A stretch of DNA of 57,340 nt from Phoronis australis (GCA_002633005.1 NMRA01001094.1:1-57340), one strand, 5' to 3'; counted from the first letter of the stretch, positions 34,206-45,724 are shown. Program-made: numbers and translations. Notes: generated by a model from the sequence alone, not told the origin.

Positions 34206-36449
34206 CTGAAAGGCCGAGAGAATTCTGTTACATAACATCAAAATAATATGGAGATAGAACCCTCTGTGGAGACAAGAGACACCAAAAGGAGTGAGATTGT
34301 TAAAACCAGGAAAGTAGAAATGCTTGCAAATTTCTCCTTAGAAACTAATCATTTCCTATTTGTTCCGTTTTCATAATTACTACTTACCTTTTTTAATTAG
34401 CCTGTGGCCAATATAAGTAACACTAATCGCTAACATGATCCCTATTGCTGCTATTATCACTTTCATTCTCACCATTGTGTACGATCATAATTAGCATTAT
34501 CATATCATTATTACTATAATAATAGTATTACTGAGGTTATACCATCGCTATTGTTATTTCATTATCCAAGTTATGATCCAAACAGTTCGTTCAGAGTTGC
34601 AAAAGCAATGTTTAATTTACAGTTATAGATACCAGCCTGTTAACTTTTTGTAACACATTCGTCACACGGTCTTAACAAGAACATGTTACAACGGAAAGTC
34701 CAAGTTCCATTAAAGAATGACACCCCGAATGTTAGGTTTTTATGAGAAGTTACAAATATCGAACAAAAAATCAGGTAAGAGCTCGCGAATAGGCAAAAAC
34801 GCGAGCACAACTTTTAACTTCAAACGACAGATGCGCGAAATTTTTAATGATATTTTCATACGAAATTACTGACTTCTACCGACAGCAGTATGTTGATTTT
34901 CATATCCAAAAATGTGATAATGACAGCGGAGGAAATGAGGAGATTCAACACAATTTTGGGGTTCGAAAATCAACTGACCGAGTGTGACAGTCCATAATTG
35001 TTTTAATACGAATACACTCACGTAGTACTTCACGTTCAATCTTGTGGCGGTCAGTGAGCTAAACACTTTGAACCTAAATAGTGTAGGATAAGTTATGAAA
35101 TAATTCCAGAAAATGCTCGGAATGGAAAAGGAACAATCTATTATAGTTTGGGTAAAATATCGTGTTTTGGAGTTATACAACGTCATTTAATTGGTTATAT
35201 TACAGAACACTAACTGTGTGTGTCAGCACGTTCATTTGAGCATGCTCAGTAAAGTGCGTACAACTGAATGACGTGTACCTGAAAGTCAGTGGACATTTTA
35301 GTATTCGAAAACACACTCTTTATACAATATACTGCAATTTAATAGGCACAACTCCGATGCCTTGATGCAGGTTTATGTTCACCTGTTGATTTACATTTTA
35401 CGATTTTACAGGTGAAACAAAACAGCTTAAAAGGCATTCGGCTTCATGGGCGTGCTGGTGGCCCACGGTTTGGTGATGGGTTTGCGGGATGATAGTGACG
35501 GGGATCGTACCTCGATGAAATATTTGCAACTTCACATGTTAAATGTGAAGCAAAATTAGGAACAGTGTAACCAAAGTTGTGGTCATTATTGCGATTTATT
35601 GACAACTATATATTGGTTTATACTTTCATAATCGGTCCAGGTCATTTTACATTTACAGAACAAGGAAATTAAATTCACATTCACAGGCTTCTTCTGTCGA
35701 CATGTGGCAGCCGAAGAGTGTGGATATAATTGCGAACTCAGTCCAGGAACCCGATACAATTAGATGATATTTCATTTTTTCGTTGCCACCGTAAGTGCAT
35801 ACCACGTCGCCCACTGGATGATCATGCAGTAACTTCATAACATACCCTTGCTAATGCTGCTCAGCGCGACCCCTAAAGTCAAGGTTTGACCTTTGTTGCT
35901 ATGGCTGCGGCGTGATACATGTACATACAATCTAGGACCAATATCAAAGGCATATTACTCCCAGATACAATACATGTCTGCGTTCAATGAAACACAGTCC
36001 ATTGCAGACTTATTTACTTAACGATTAATAAAAATACAAAATTATGAATCTGAGTCTGGTGAACGGCCTGTCGCATCGCGATAACTCTTGTAAAGAAAAC
36101 AGTTTAAATACCGCCATTATTGACAAGCAGTTCAATTCTCAGTCTATTTGAACACACTTCAGACAATGATTTTACAACTGTCGTGTGAGTTACAAAACAT
36201 AACGTATGGATTTCATAATCTGTTAGGATGCAGTTGATCACCTAAGGTTTTGTCAGATGTCTCGTAGTATTTGTAAAGGCGTTTAGAAGAAAAAAATCGT
36301 CGCCAGCTTCCGGTAGCGTGGTTTTTCAAAATTGGCAAAGCCATGAGTCAGTCATGCCAACATTTCAAAGCATTGTTGCTGGATTACTTTCAGTAAGTAC
36401 CATATGTTAAATTTCTCAAGATCAATAACAGAAATAACCCAATAAATAC
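34206..36449. other. Intronic DNA with one ambiguous two-strand open segment
   Basis: At about 35650-35840 the minus strand reads KLLHDHPVGDVVCTYGGNEK and on to TEEACECEFNFLVL. The plus strand, after a good acceptor (TTTTACATTTACAG), reads NKEIKFTFTGFFCRHVAAEE then CGYNCELSPGTRYN and TAG. At most one is likely to be real. AT-rich simple sequence lies at 34440-34560. Confidence 0.3.
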
Positions 36450-36570
36450 CTGCGTTAAATATAGTCGGCGAGTCTGTCGTAATAACGGTTGGTTTTAATG
36501 CCGGCGGTCTGTTAGGAGTCTCTTGAATTTTTATTGCCTTCATATAAGACGGGAGTAGCTTCTGATGCAT
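36450..36570 (-). CDS. Large minus gene, alternative first exon
   Basis: ATG at 36570 is the first in-frame Met after a TAA about 60 bases upstream. Reads MHQKLLPSYMKAIKIQETPN, then RPPALKPTVITTDSPTIFNA, with donor AACGCAG|GTATTTA leaving phase 1. It joins exon 34050-34205 in frame. Upstream AGs do not give a compatible internal-exon phase, so it is read as a first exon with its own promoter or as the start of a separate shorter gene. Confidence 0.6.
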
Positions 36571-38642
36571 CGTGTTCGAGTTAAGAGATGCAGCAGAGAA
36601 GCAGCGAGTGTTAAATTATATTTCATAAATCATAGTAGTCTTTGTAACGAAATCTGCCCCGCGCTTGAAACTACGAACACGGTCCGTATGGCGATATCAG
36701 TTTTGTCGTTTTGTGTGAACTCTTATCTTCGAATTAAACGTCTACACAAATGTAAACACAGATAACATTTGTTCTTCGCGTATCCCTGAAAACACAACTA
36801 AACACGCTCTCTCGCGAAAGTCACGGGCACTAGATCGACTGTACACAATCTGCCATTGTTTGTTTTATCTACATGTAGCAGATCAGGATGCTGTTCCAAA
36901 CTATAGCCTGTAAAAGCTCGACGGACAACTGTATTCTTGAACTAAGATATCAGGCCGCAAGAACTGAAGACAGCTTTTTCACGCAAAATCTTGACACATA
37001 TTCAAGTGACTGTAAATCCTCTTTGCTAAGAAACTTCTTATGTCGACCAACTCGTCAACCAAGGACTTCTATTCGTCGTCTGTTTACAACAATTAGCTAC
37101 GCGAAGACCATCGCGTGTTAGTGGCTTGTAGGGATAGACATTCGCAGCAGCTATGGAGTATGAGTATCGCTAACGTCTGGCTGTGTTGTTTACCTTTATG
37201 TAGATTACAATGAATTGTGAAGAAACCTGATGCTCGTTGAGACCTCCGTTGTGTATTCAGAATAAAGACCTATTCTGTTGAGCGTGTGTAATGTTTTCGT
37301 GAGCAACACTCTGTTCATAAGTTTGGGAAGTGATCGCCAGAGGTCGCGACAAGAATTGCAGTCGCCAAGAATTATTTACGGCTTGACTATCGTTAATAAG
37401 AAATTTCACCAACGTTTTTAAATGTTAAAAGATGCTTACTAATACAAATTAATTTACATTTGCAGATATTGTAAGTCCTTGGGCTTGGTCAGAATTTATG
37501 GCACCATTAGTTTTTAAGCGTCGCTGGTGTCTTGATTGTTGTTGTTGAGGAGGATGTTGTTGGTGTTTTTTTACTCCTCTGATGCGCCAGTGACATTGGC
37601 AGCATACTTAAATATGCTAACAGGCAACCAATGAGTGAGGATGAAAACCATAACGTAGAATTGTCGTGAGTAGTTGACAGGGATCTCAGGGGTCTCACAC
37701 TCCACTGATTTATCCACATTATTTTGAAAACGCTTTGCCCAGTCACACATTGTGTGTCATAAAAGAGAAAAACACACCAGTAGCTGACGCAGCAAGTAGA
37801 ACTACTATCGTTTATCACATTGGTGTAGGCTCACTGTTGAACTGTGGTTTTCTGTTGACCCCAGACCGTCCGGAGTTGCACCATATACCAATTCCGGACG
37901 GTCTCTCACGACAATTTAGCGTTATGTTTTCAACGGATTTCAAACTATTTCCAGCAGTGTAAGCAATGAATATAAAGGGAACTCTCGAACTTAATTGTCT
38001 AAAACTTTACTGAAAGCAGTAGAGCAACAGGAATATACAATGTACAGTTACGCTGGTAGTTCAGTAAATTTCGGATGTATGGAAAATTGTCCATTTTCAT
38101 TTTTGAAACATCTCCACCAAGCGAATTATTGGGTTTAATACTGGCGTAGACTTGTTCCGAAGCGACCTCGATACATTTAACACTGGCTCGCTAAATTAAC
38201 TTGATAATTATTTGTTGGATGCGAAAATGTATCGAATTTCGTTCGCTGAAAACGTCCCAAGATATTTTTGAAAAATTCCTCCTTCTACCGAGTTCAATTG
38301 GGAAAATTTGATGATAACATGTCTTATTCACGAGGAAAGTACACCTTTTTATTTGGATTTCCAAGAATGTCCTCGTGAATTCAGGAATTTTGCGCAAAGC
38401 ATGTCGTTTTCAAATTGGCAACAATGTGTACTCTCTACCAGTAAAAGTGTGGTGACATGTCAGTGATAGCAACCCGACGCTATAGGCCACTGACAAGCCA
38501 ACTCAGTCATATTCATATGGTACTACCATGCAAGCTTATCAGTGGCATTGACATCTGCAAATTCAACGAGTGGTTGAAAACTGAAGTGCTTGTGAAGAAT
38601 CTAATCTCCACGACTCTTGTTTGGTCATTGTGTACGGAGTAA
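36571..38642. other. No gene seen
   Basis: Open frames at 36888-37121 and 37735-37962 (plus) and 37507-37818 (minus, ending in a Thr/Lys simple-sequence run) lack support. Confidence 0.4.
37863..37904. repeat. 12-bp perfect inverted repeat, hairpin
   Basis: AGACCGTCCGGA at 37863-37874 pairs perfectly with TCCGGACGGTCT at 37893-37904 across an 18-base loop. Could be a structured RNA, a binding site or the end of a small element. Confidence 0.7.
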
Positions 38643-38670
38643 GGGGGGGGGGGAGAGATGGGGGAGGGGG
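38643..38670 (+). repeat. G-rich tract, potential G-quadruplex
   Basis: GGGGGGGGGGG, GGGGG and GGGGG runs are separated by 1-6 bases, giving more than four G-tracts within 28 bases on the plus strand. Confidence 0.6.
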
Positions 38671-38995
38671 TGATTAACTGTAAGTCACCTTTTCTTGAAG
38701 GTCATCTTAATTATCGTCGAGTTGACTCCACCTTAGCATCATTTTAGCAAGATTTCCTGAACTTGCATTGCAAGGTCGTCGTCCACTAAGGTGGTTTCAA
38801 GCGCACCTCAGCACCACTTTATTTCTGAAGTGTTGGAAATGCAAGTCCCGATGTGCGATAACTTGTAATGAGCATGCACTTATTCTTGAATTTGTCATTG
38901 TTTATGTAAAATTCAACATTACTGTTGTCAAATTCGTTATTCTTATTGTTCATTTCATGTTTTATTACTATTTATTTCCGTAACAGACCATTATT

Positions 38996-39095
38996 TTGTC
39001 ATTATTATTATTGTAATTGCTTCTATTTTAATTATTATAGTTCTCATTATCATTATCATTTTTAATACTTTATTTTTATTAGCATTATTCCTCTT
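38996..39095. repeat. Degenerate ATT/ATC simple sequence
   Basis: Units ATT, ATTATC and TTTATT over about 100 bases, much like the tract at 20856-21020. It lies about 290 bases upstream of the intronless gene. Confidence 0.7.
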
Positions 39096-39378
39096 TACGT
39101 GCATTTTCAGGCTCATGTGTCAACATTCAAAATAATGCATTTCATATGACCGTAGCCCAGTCATTGGGAGACCGGGACCGGCTGAGTGGTTGTGGTAGTT
39201 GGACAATGCTTTTGTACATCAACAGGTGTCTCTGTCATCAACAGGTGTCGCTGTCCACCCTTGATAAATGCTCATAAGTTAGTGAGCTCTTATTGTACAT
39301 GTGTATTTACTGGTGCCTTCGAAGAAAACCGACGTCGGCGTGGTATACTAGCCTACAGAGTACACAGAGCTGCTTTCA

Positions 39379-40569
39379 ATGGCGAACAACACTTTGAGCA
39401 AATTGGATATTGTTCTACCATTTTGTAGTTTTTATGAAAGTAAAAAGTTCTTCAATGATGTCGTTAAAATCTTAAAAGAAGCAAAGGCTGATCCAGAAAC
39501 CCCCGTCCTTGTATTGGAAGGTATAGCAAGCATTGAAAAGGTAGTGCGCAGTCGGCAATTTTCTCTTGATTGGACTACAAAGGAATATTTCGAAGAAGTT
39601 TTGGAGGAATGGCATGAGAATCTTAAACCGGCCGACATCGAACTGACCAACACATTCGATGTCTTTGACTTCGACAGAAGTCTCGTTAAGGAAACGATTA
39701 AAGAGTCATCTTCAATCAATGTGTTAGACCTCTTGGGATCCTTTTCATCTGAAGGCAAGAAAAAAGCCCTGTTTAGCCAGGCACACCCGCTTGTTGCTGT
39801 GCTTATGCTTCAGGGACTTCACTGCATCGAAAACCAATATGCTCCGGGAAGAATGCGTCTTAACTATTGCCGCTTAACCGAGTCATTCAGAGAAATTCTA
39901 GAAAAATGTCGTAACATTTTCCAGTGTGACTACGGTAAACGTGTTTTCCATCGTATTCTGATTCCTGAAATTCTTCGCGCTCTCACCATTTTTACAACCC
40001 TTGAGGTTCCCTTATTTATAGATGAATACGGCGAGAAGAGGCCTCTTGACCATTATAATCAAACCGTGGCGATAATTATTAATAGCGAAACACCGATATG
40101 CCATGTAACTCATGAGGAGGAAGCAAAACAGATAATGCAGGATGGAAAACTGCAACCAAGTAACAATAAAAATTGTCTCAAAGGAGTGTGGTTTGGAATA
40201 TATGAACAATACCCCAATGGATGCGTTTATGGGTCACGTGGTTTTGTAACTACCCTCTCTTGTCTAGGCGTAACTGACCTTCGTCAGGGTGAGATCGTCG
40301 AATACAAGAACGAAAGAAACGTGATCCTGTACGCTACAGATTCCACCGATGCCAGCAATGGTGATTTCACGGCCTTAATGAAGCCGAGTGAGACCGAAGT
40401 AAATAAAGCAAACCCCAACGCATACGTATCGGTATCTATATTCGTACCAGAGCGGTTTATCAAGCGGTTGAACATTGAAGACACTAACCAGTGCACCGTT
40501 GTCGAGGTATTGCATGGACCTTTTTGTGTGAAGCAGAAGAGATCCAATTTCGTCTGCAACGAGCTATGA
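39379..40569 (+). CDS. Intronless 396-residue protein with ADP-ribosyltransferase-like C-terminal domain
   Basis: Complete frame from ATG (TTTCAATGG context; in-frame TAG at 39349) to TGA, with no introns or lesions. Residues 1-230 are mostly helical (for example ILKEAKADPE, LVLEGIASIEKVVRS, VAVLMLQGLHCIENQY) and match no domain I know. From 241 the pattern changes: C-H242-V-T then EEEAKQIMQDGKLQP, then KGVWFG (269-273) and YGSRGF (284-289). H-x-T followed by an A-x-x-I-x-x-x-G helix and a G-x-x-F strand is the nucleotide-binding layout of PARP-like/ART-fold enzymes. A late VVEVLHG (374-380) could supply the acidic residue. If so, it would use NAD+, perhaps in a defence or stress setting, but catalysis is an inference. 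No signal peptide or membrane segment, so probably intracellular. It lies antisense in an intron of the large minus gene. Lack of introns suggests a retrogene or a lineage-expanded family. CDS certain, function tentative. Confidence 0.88.
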   Translation: MANNTLSKLDIVLPFCSFYESKKFFNDVVKILKEAKADPETPVLVLEGIASIEKVVRSRQFSLDWTTKEYFEEVLEEWHENLKPADIELTNTFDVFDFDRSLVKETIKESSSINVLDLLGSFSSEGKKKALFSQAHPLVAVLMLQGLHCIENQYAPGRMRLNYCRLTESFREILEKCRNIFQCDYGKRVFHRILIPEILRALTIFTTLEVPLFIDEYGEKRPLDHYNQTVAIIINSETPICHVTHEEEAKQIMQDGKLQPSNNKNCLKGVWFGIYEQYPNGCVYGSRGFVTTLSCLGVTDLRQGEIVEYKNERNVILYATDSTDASNGDFTALMKPSETEVNKANPNAYVSVSIFVPERFIKRLNIEDTNQCTVVEVLHGPFCVKQKRSNFVCNEL

Positions 40570-40666
40570 ACATGTAGACTTGCGTAGCCATTGATGGCAC
40601 TGAAGAGGTGGAACCGACATGGTGATGTGTGTTTTCGACCGCTAAGGTGGGATAGGTTCGTCCACA

Positions 40667-40861
40667 CAGGCGTAGCCAGAATTATTGAACACGCCAAACG
40701 CGAAATTATTGGTTACATGAGAATTTTGTAAAACTGAGTGACTTCCGCGGGCACTTTGCTTCAGGGTGATATTAAAATTAGAATTTTCAACAGGGGAAGG
40801 ACTTTTTTGCAATAAACATTGTCTCCATGGTGCTATCGTCTCCCTCGTGGTTACGCCACTA
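40667..40861. mobile_element. MITE-like insert, GGCGTAGCCA ends
   Basis: CACAGGCGTAGCCAGAATT on the left and, in reverse complement, CTAGTGGCGTAACCACGA on the right. About 195 bp of non-coding DNA just downstream of the intronless gene. Imperfect termini (about 12 of 17 match). Confidence 0.5.
40811..40816 (+). promoter_or_regulatory. Candidate polyadenylation signal AATAAA
   Basis: First canonical AATAAA downstream of the intronless gene, about 240 bases after its stop and inside a MITE-like insert. Confidence 0.4.
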
Positions 40862-40869
40862 GACGTTTG

Positions 40870-43051
40870 TCCCAAGGGACACATGGACTTGGGAAGAGCT
40901 TATTATTCGTAAGTTCTTCAATCCGTTTTAAGTCTAGGATTTGGCTAGAAAGTTTTGGACTTAAGTGAAACAAAGTTTAAGATTATTTTGCGCTCCAATG
41001 AGGACTTCTAACAAGTGTTTATCGGCGGTCTGTCTAAGCCCTCCACTTGTTACTGTACACAGGATTTCGCCTCAATTCAGGAATTTAACCAAGTATGGTC
41101 ACTATGGTGCTGATGTTATAGAGAAGAAATTCCTCTAACATTGATAGTGACCCTCGGAAAGATTTTTGAAAGTGTAATCTCCTTCAGATCTTGATTAAAC
41201 ATCAAGAATCATATTCATTTTCCTAACCAAATCTTATCGTTGGGCAGTGAAATGGAGACCGCGGGGGGAGTATTTTACATGGACTGGTTCCACGGAAGCA
41301 TACATGCATTAAAGGACTAATTGTTTTCCCATAGGGCAATATTTTAAGTTGCAGATTTATCAGAGATGTCTTAGATATCAAAAGTAGCTTCGTAGAATTT
41401 AGTAGTTTTCCCTTAGTAGCTGTTAAATAGCAAAGGAAATGTGGTACTGGCAGAGGTTTACACTTTAATATTGTCATATGATGCTAACATTTTTAAGGAA
41501 ATTGGCAAGTTGTGGGAGAGGGTGTCGACATATTTGTACCCAATTTAGCTATCGTTCCGAGATTCAAAGTCGGAAGCAGAATAGTGTAAGGAAAAGCAAA
41601 TAATCATTCTTGGGAAGATATCTACACTACCTTTCCTTCAACACAACCCTAGACTTGGGTGGTTTCAATTTACGTTCTTGACTAGAATTTAGACATTAAT
41701 TCTTAAAAAACTAATTCAAACTAAAAACAAAAACTCTTGATGATTTTGTAGACAATCTAAAAGGACTTTGAAGCACATATTTTGGGACTGTGAAACAGTT
41801 TAAAGAAAGGAAATTCTTTATGTGTTGCGTCACTCTCCTACAATAATGTTAAACTGAACTTTTCTGATGAACTAAAGACTTTCGAAAACATCATTTTACT
41901 ATTGAAATTCAAATGAGCGCATTGATAAATTCCCGATTGAACTGTAGTATTTTAGAGAAACAGTACTATATCTCCATTTTGTTTGACTTGATGTATAAAT
42001 ATTGTTTGCTAGTTCTGAGGCGTCCAAACTCAGACTATACTTACTTGGGCCCTCAATGAATAAAAAAACTAAAAATTTAGATCTTTTAGAAAAGAGATGG
42101 TGTAACTTTGTAACTATTTAGTAGTCAGCAGGATTAGGTGTGCGTGTGTGCGTGACTGTGTGTCCATTTATAAATGTGTTTTTTTTCTTTCAATAAAGGT
42201 ATAAAAATAAAACAGAAGCTTAGCTGAGTCCCAATTAAGTTTCGCTTTGTCTTGAGTCATATCTCAGCGTTGTCAAAATGACGACCCAATACATTCGTCA
42301 GGGAAGAAATATAACCCAACACGGGGTTTATCGAGATCGACTTGAATAAAATTCAGAATGGACAAGGCCACAGCCCACACACTTTCCACTAATTTGATCA
42401 GAACTGAAACCAGGGACTCTGCTGGAGCTGAGTTACGGCAAACATAAGATTTATCATGAAACTGTCTAGAGCTCAACATTTGTCATGGCTAAGTTTTCTT
42501 GGACCCTGCCCCTGATAAATATAGTTGCTCGACGAAGCGGGTCATTTTATGTTCCGCTCCAATGTCCAACGAACAAAGAATCTTTTAAAACCTTTCTGAG
42601 TTTGTTATCGTGTTCCATTTCGTTTCAATTTCCTTCTATTTTTAACCATGTTCACACCTCTACGGAAACTATCACACGGTTTTCACTCACCAAGTATTTG
42701 CACCTCTGTCGACGTCGGGTACATTGCGGAGTCTGTTAACCCGCGCTTCGTCTTTGGAACTGAAATTAACGCAAGGTTAAAATATTGACAACGTGCCCCT
42801 AAATTATTTTTTGTTTATTTTTTGCCACACCCGATACAATTTACATATAAAGCGCAAATTTCCAAAACCTTTTAGGCACTTTGAATATCACAATTATGTT
42901 GATGTTATTTGCATGCAATTTCACAAAAAATCATTTTTAATGAAGCACACGCGAGGTTTGTGTGAAAACTGTTCAGCCATATTTGTATGATTATGATGCA
43001 TTGTCTCCGAAAATTTGGCGTAACCCCCGGAAATTAAACAAGATAAACTAC
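40870..43051. other. No gene seen
   Basis: AT-rich intron of the minus gene. A GT/GC simple tract lies at about 42138-42165. Frames at 41223-41477 and 42273-42479 (minus) and 42485-42739 (plus) are unsupported. Confidence 0.4.
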
Positions 43052-43220
43052 CATGTGACTTCATGACGACCGGTTTCTTTCCTTCCTGGTGAATATACGG
43101 TGTGTAATCATCGTAGGTGCGCCGACTGGCGGTCATAAGGTTATCCATGTACTCTCTGACTGCCTCTTTCACGACCTTGGGGTCTACTTTGGCCATTTTT
43201 CCTTTGAGGTTCACGAAGTC
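43052..43220 (-). CDS. Large minus gene, exon 2
   Basis: Acceptor CTCCCCCTCTTCTACAG and donor TCACATG|GTAGTTTA. Phase 0 in, phase 1 out. Reads DFVNLKGKMAKVDPKVVKEA, then VREYMDNLMTASRRTYDDYT and PYIHQEGKKPVVMKSH. Contains a predicted amphipathic helix (KVVKEAVREYMDNLM). It joins exon 1 after NNPHPHE and can join exon 34050-34205 through G|GG. Confidence 0.88.
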
Positions 43221-45190
43221 CTGTAGAAGAGGGGGAGAAAGAGATTCATAATTATAGATTTACAAAATCGAAGAATTAGTCTTATTTATTAATAAATAAA
43301 AGTATAACAACAGCTGTACATGGTAATGTGTTAGTCATTTTAAAAAAGCTGTAGTAAGAATAGACGGAGCTATCATCACAAAATTCAGCGGGCAACGGAC
43401 GAACTGTATTCATTCAGACCATTCAACGATTAAAAACACGTTTTTTCACCACTATTCTGCACAGCAAATGTCTCAGTCACCTTTGCCTATACTTCATGTA
43501 ACCAGCATGATTGTCTTCGTTGAAAAACGTTTTTAATTTCAAGCCATCAGCAACATATACATGTACACGTACATATATGACGTAGTCCCAGTCTAACTGT
43601 GAAGGTGAATCGTTCCAGAGTACTGTAGATGTTTCGGTTCGTAGACTTTGTACAGTATGTGTGTGCACAAAACCTATAACCTAACGTCATGGCGCTCCAT
43701 CGCGACCCGTCGTTACCACGATTGTGAATTGTGAAAGTGTTAATAACGCGCCGATTTAAAACCAAAATTGCCTTGACAACAGCAATGAAACCATCAGACG
43801 TGATCGATTGAGCAAACATAGCGACTGCTCAGTTGAAACACAAGTATTACTGTTTTGAATGCCAAGAACGGCTTCATCTGTTTTCATGCATGTTTGCAAG
43901 TAGGATAAGCCAGATCTGCGTTACCCTTATAGAATACATGTAGCAATGACTGTAGGATTACTCTAGTTTTGAAGTCAATCAAATTAAATGAAGCCTACTG
44001 AAGAGTCGCACATTCAGAAATACTCGCTCAAGGCGTTTCTAAACCTTCATATGATAATACGCTTATTTGACGAAAGATTAGGCGAGATGTGTTCCCTTTG
44101 GTGGAGGTTTCAGACATTGAAAAATGACGAGATTATCGCCAATTTCTGACACGTTTGAAAACTGATAAGTACAGTCGCTGACATTTTCAAAGCGATAAAG
44201 ATTTCTGCAAATTGAATTTACAGCTGAAGCAAACGAAGTATTTTCTGTGAACTTCCACACTACATGTTGATACTAATAGGGAACAAGAGACTCCTTACTC
44301 TAATTCGCCAGTTTAAAACATACACATAAAATGTCTCGTAAATGACAATCCTGTATTTTCGGGTCATTACTGCCTGTGGCGTAGCAAAGTGTTATAAAGA
44401 AATTGTCACTTGAATATTCTTCATTAAATTTCAACAATTTCTGTATGTTTGAAAGAAAGTGGAGAATACCTTGTACAGCAAATCACTTTGATTTTGATTT
44501 GTTTGAAATACATGTAAACATAAAATTATCGGAAAGCTTGATATAGGGCATTTTTCTAAAAGGCAACTTATTTCAAAAAAACATTAGTATGTAAGGTTGG
44601 TATAGGTACAAGTACACTTGTACATCAACTGTGAGCCTGTGGCAGACTACGCAGATTTACATTTCCAATCTATGCAAAATAAGTAAACGTTTATTAAGTA
44701 TTCCAACTGTAACATGAAAAGACAATATTTTTTGGTACTGGAAACAAACATACGGTGAACATCTGGAGCAAACGTTTAGCTGGAGTATTCAGTCCAACCC
44801 GCCTACATTGAAACATTAAGATCACAGTCCGCCCTGCTGAGCTGGCTAAAAGACAAAAATCGAACTGGGCTGCATTTTACTGTCATAAAATCCGTCTCAT
44901 AATGTTCCTTACGGCAATTGGGTTCTATTTCCGTTACCAACAAGAACAACGAAACCATCATCGACCCAGGAAACGTGCCAGCCTTAAAAGTGAGAAGACG
45001 AAAATGACGCACGTGTACATTGCCAGTCCGTAATTTGAGTTGGTGAACCATGACAGTAATTAAGGAATAAAAGAACACCCATTTTATGATAGTAAAAACG
45101 TTCTAATTAGATTTTCATTTTTAACAATCTATGCAAGAAGGGGTGCAACGCTGAAAGTCTTTTTCGGTTGAGCAGTAGGCCTATACTCAC
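43221..45190. other. Intron 1 of the minus gene; nothing else seen
   Basis: Minus-strand frames at 43477-43668, 43547-43819 and 44803-45078 have no splice fit or motif. TACATGTA palindromes at 43558, 43935 and 44510. Confidence 0.4.
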
Positions 45191-45337
45191 CTCGTGTGGA
45201 TGGGGGTTGTTCCTGCGGCCCGGTTCAATTGGAGCAACCTTGGCCTGGTCCACTAAGTACCCCCGGTTAAAGCAGAAGTCATCCTGGTAATTTGTGGTGA
45301 AAGGGGTCTTGCCCTTGAACAGGCGGGGGGCCGGCAT
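45191..45337 (-). CDS. Large minus gene, first coding exon (long form)
   Basis: ATG at 45337 (GTCATGCCGGCC context). Reads MPAPRLFKGKTPFTTNYQDD, then FCFNRGYLVDQAKVAPIEPG and RRNNPHPHE, 49 codons ending at a strong donor (CACGAG|GTGAGTATA) in phase 0. Short Tyr/Asn/Pro blocks and no signal peptide. The downstream exon starts with an acceptor in the same phase. Confidence 0.85.
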
Positions 45338-45588
45338 GACGTAAGTCTAGGCTAGGAGCTGCAAGAATCAAGTTCAAATGTAAGGGGACCTGCCGGGATG
45401 AATAGGTTTTTTCACGGACCTGTTCCCTAGTGTGCCGCTAGAGTTCGCTGTCAACATGATCACATTTGGAGTTTCAATACACAAAGGTTTACACACACTT
45501 AAACAACTATAAACGCGTGACCTTATCAAGGATGCATCCTATACATACGTAAGCCTGGATGTCCATTATCTAACAGGTTACAAGGTAC
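45338..45588. promoter_or_regulatory. Probable promoter-side region of the long minus form
   Basis: Immediately upstream (minus sense) of the first ATG. No TATA or other core motif could be named. Placement by position only. Confidence 0.2.
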
Positions 45589-45724
45589 CATAGGTGGATT
45601 TACGGGAGTTGGGCCTAAGACGACCAAAAAGCCGTTGACACGGTGATTTTACAGCCTATACGCGGGAGTTTTCCTTCGAAAAATGTGGTTGGACCCCTTT
45701 CACGACATGCTAGATCCGCCAGTG
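45589..45724. mobile_element. Short CATAGGTGGAT / CACTGGCGGAT element
   Basis: Left end CATAGGTGGATTTACGGGAG; right end in reverse complement CACTGGCGGATCTAGCATGT. 136 bp, same terminal family as 28416-28828. It lies close to the start of the minus gene. Confidence 0.6.

Larger units (their letters stand above)
24461..45337 (-). other. Gene model: multi-exon minus-strand gene, Tyr/Pro/Asn-rich protein
   Basis: Seven splice-bounded coding exons, plus a weaker terminal one, chain in consistent phase: 45191-45337 and 43052-43220 (or alternatively 36450-36570), then 34050-34205, 33003-33209, 29717-29927, 26631-26747, 25142-25265 and 24461-24499. Every junction preserves an open frame. Conceptual length is about 389 residues (long) or 324 (short). 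The protein has no signal peptide or membrane segment. It is rich in short Tyr/Pro/Asn/Arg blocks (NNPHPHE, YDDYTPY, HPWMYGFSGY), as in many proteins bound to axonemal microtubules. That comparison is an impression, not a family match. The large intron 36.6-43 kb hosts an antisense intronless gene, and other introns host MITEs. Confidence 0.75.

Noticed and set aside
39432-39758. 108-codon minus-strand frame, and others at 40012-40209 and 40284-40697
   Set aside because: Antisense shadows of the intronless gene.
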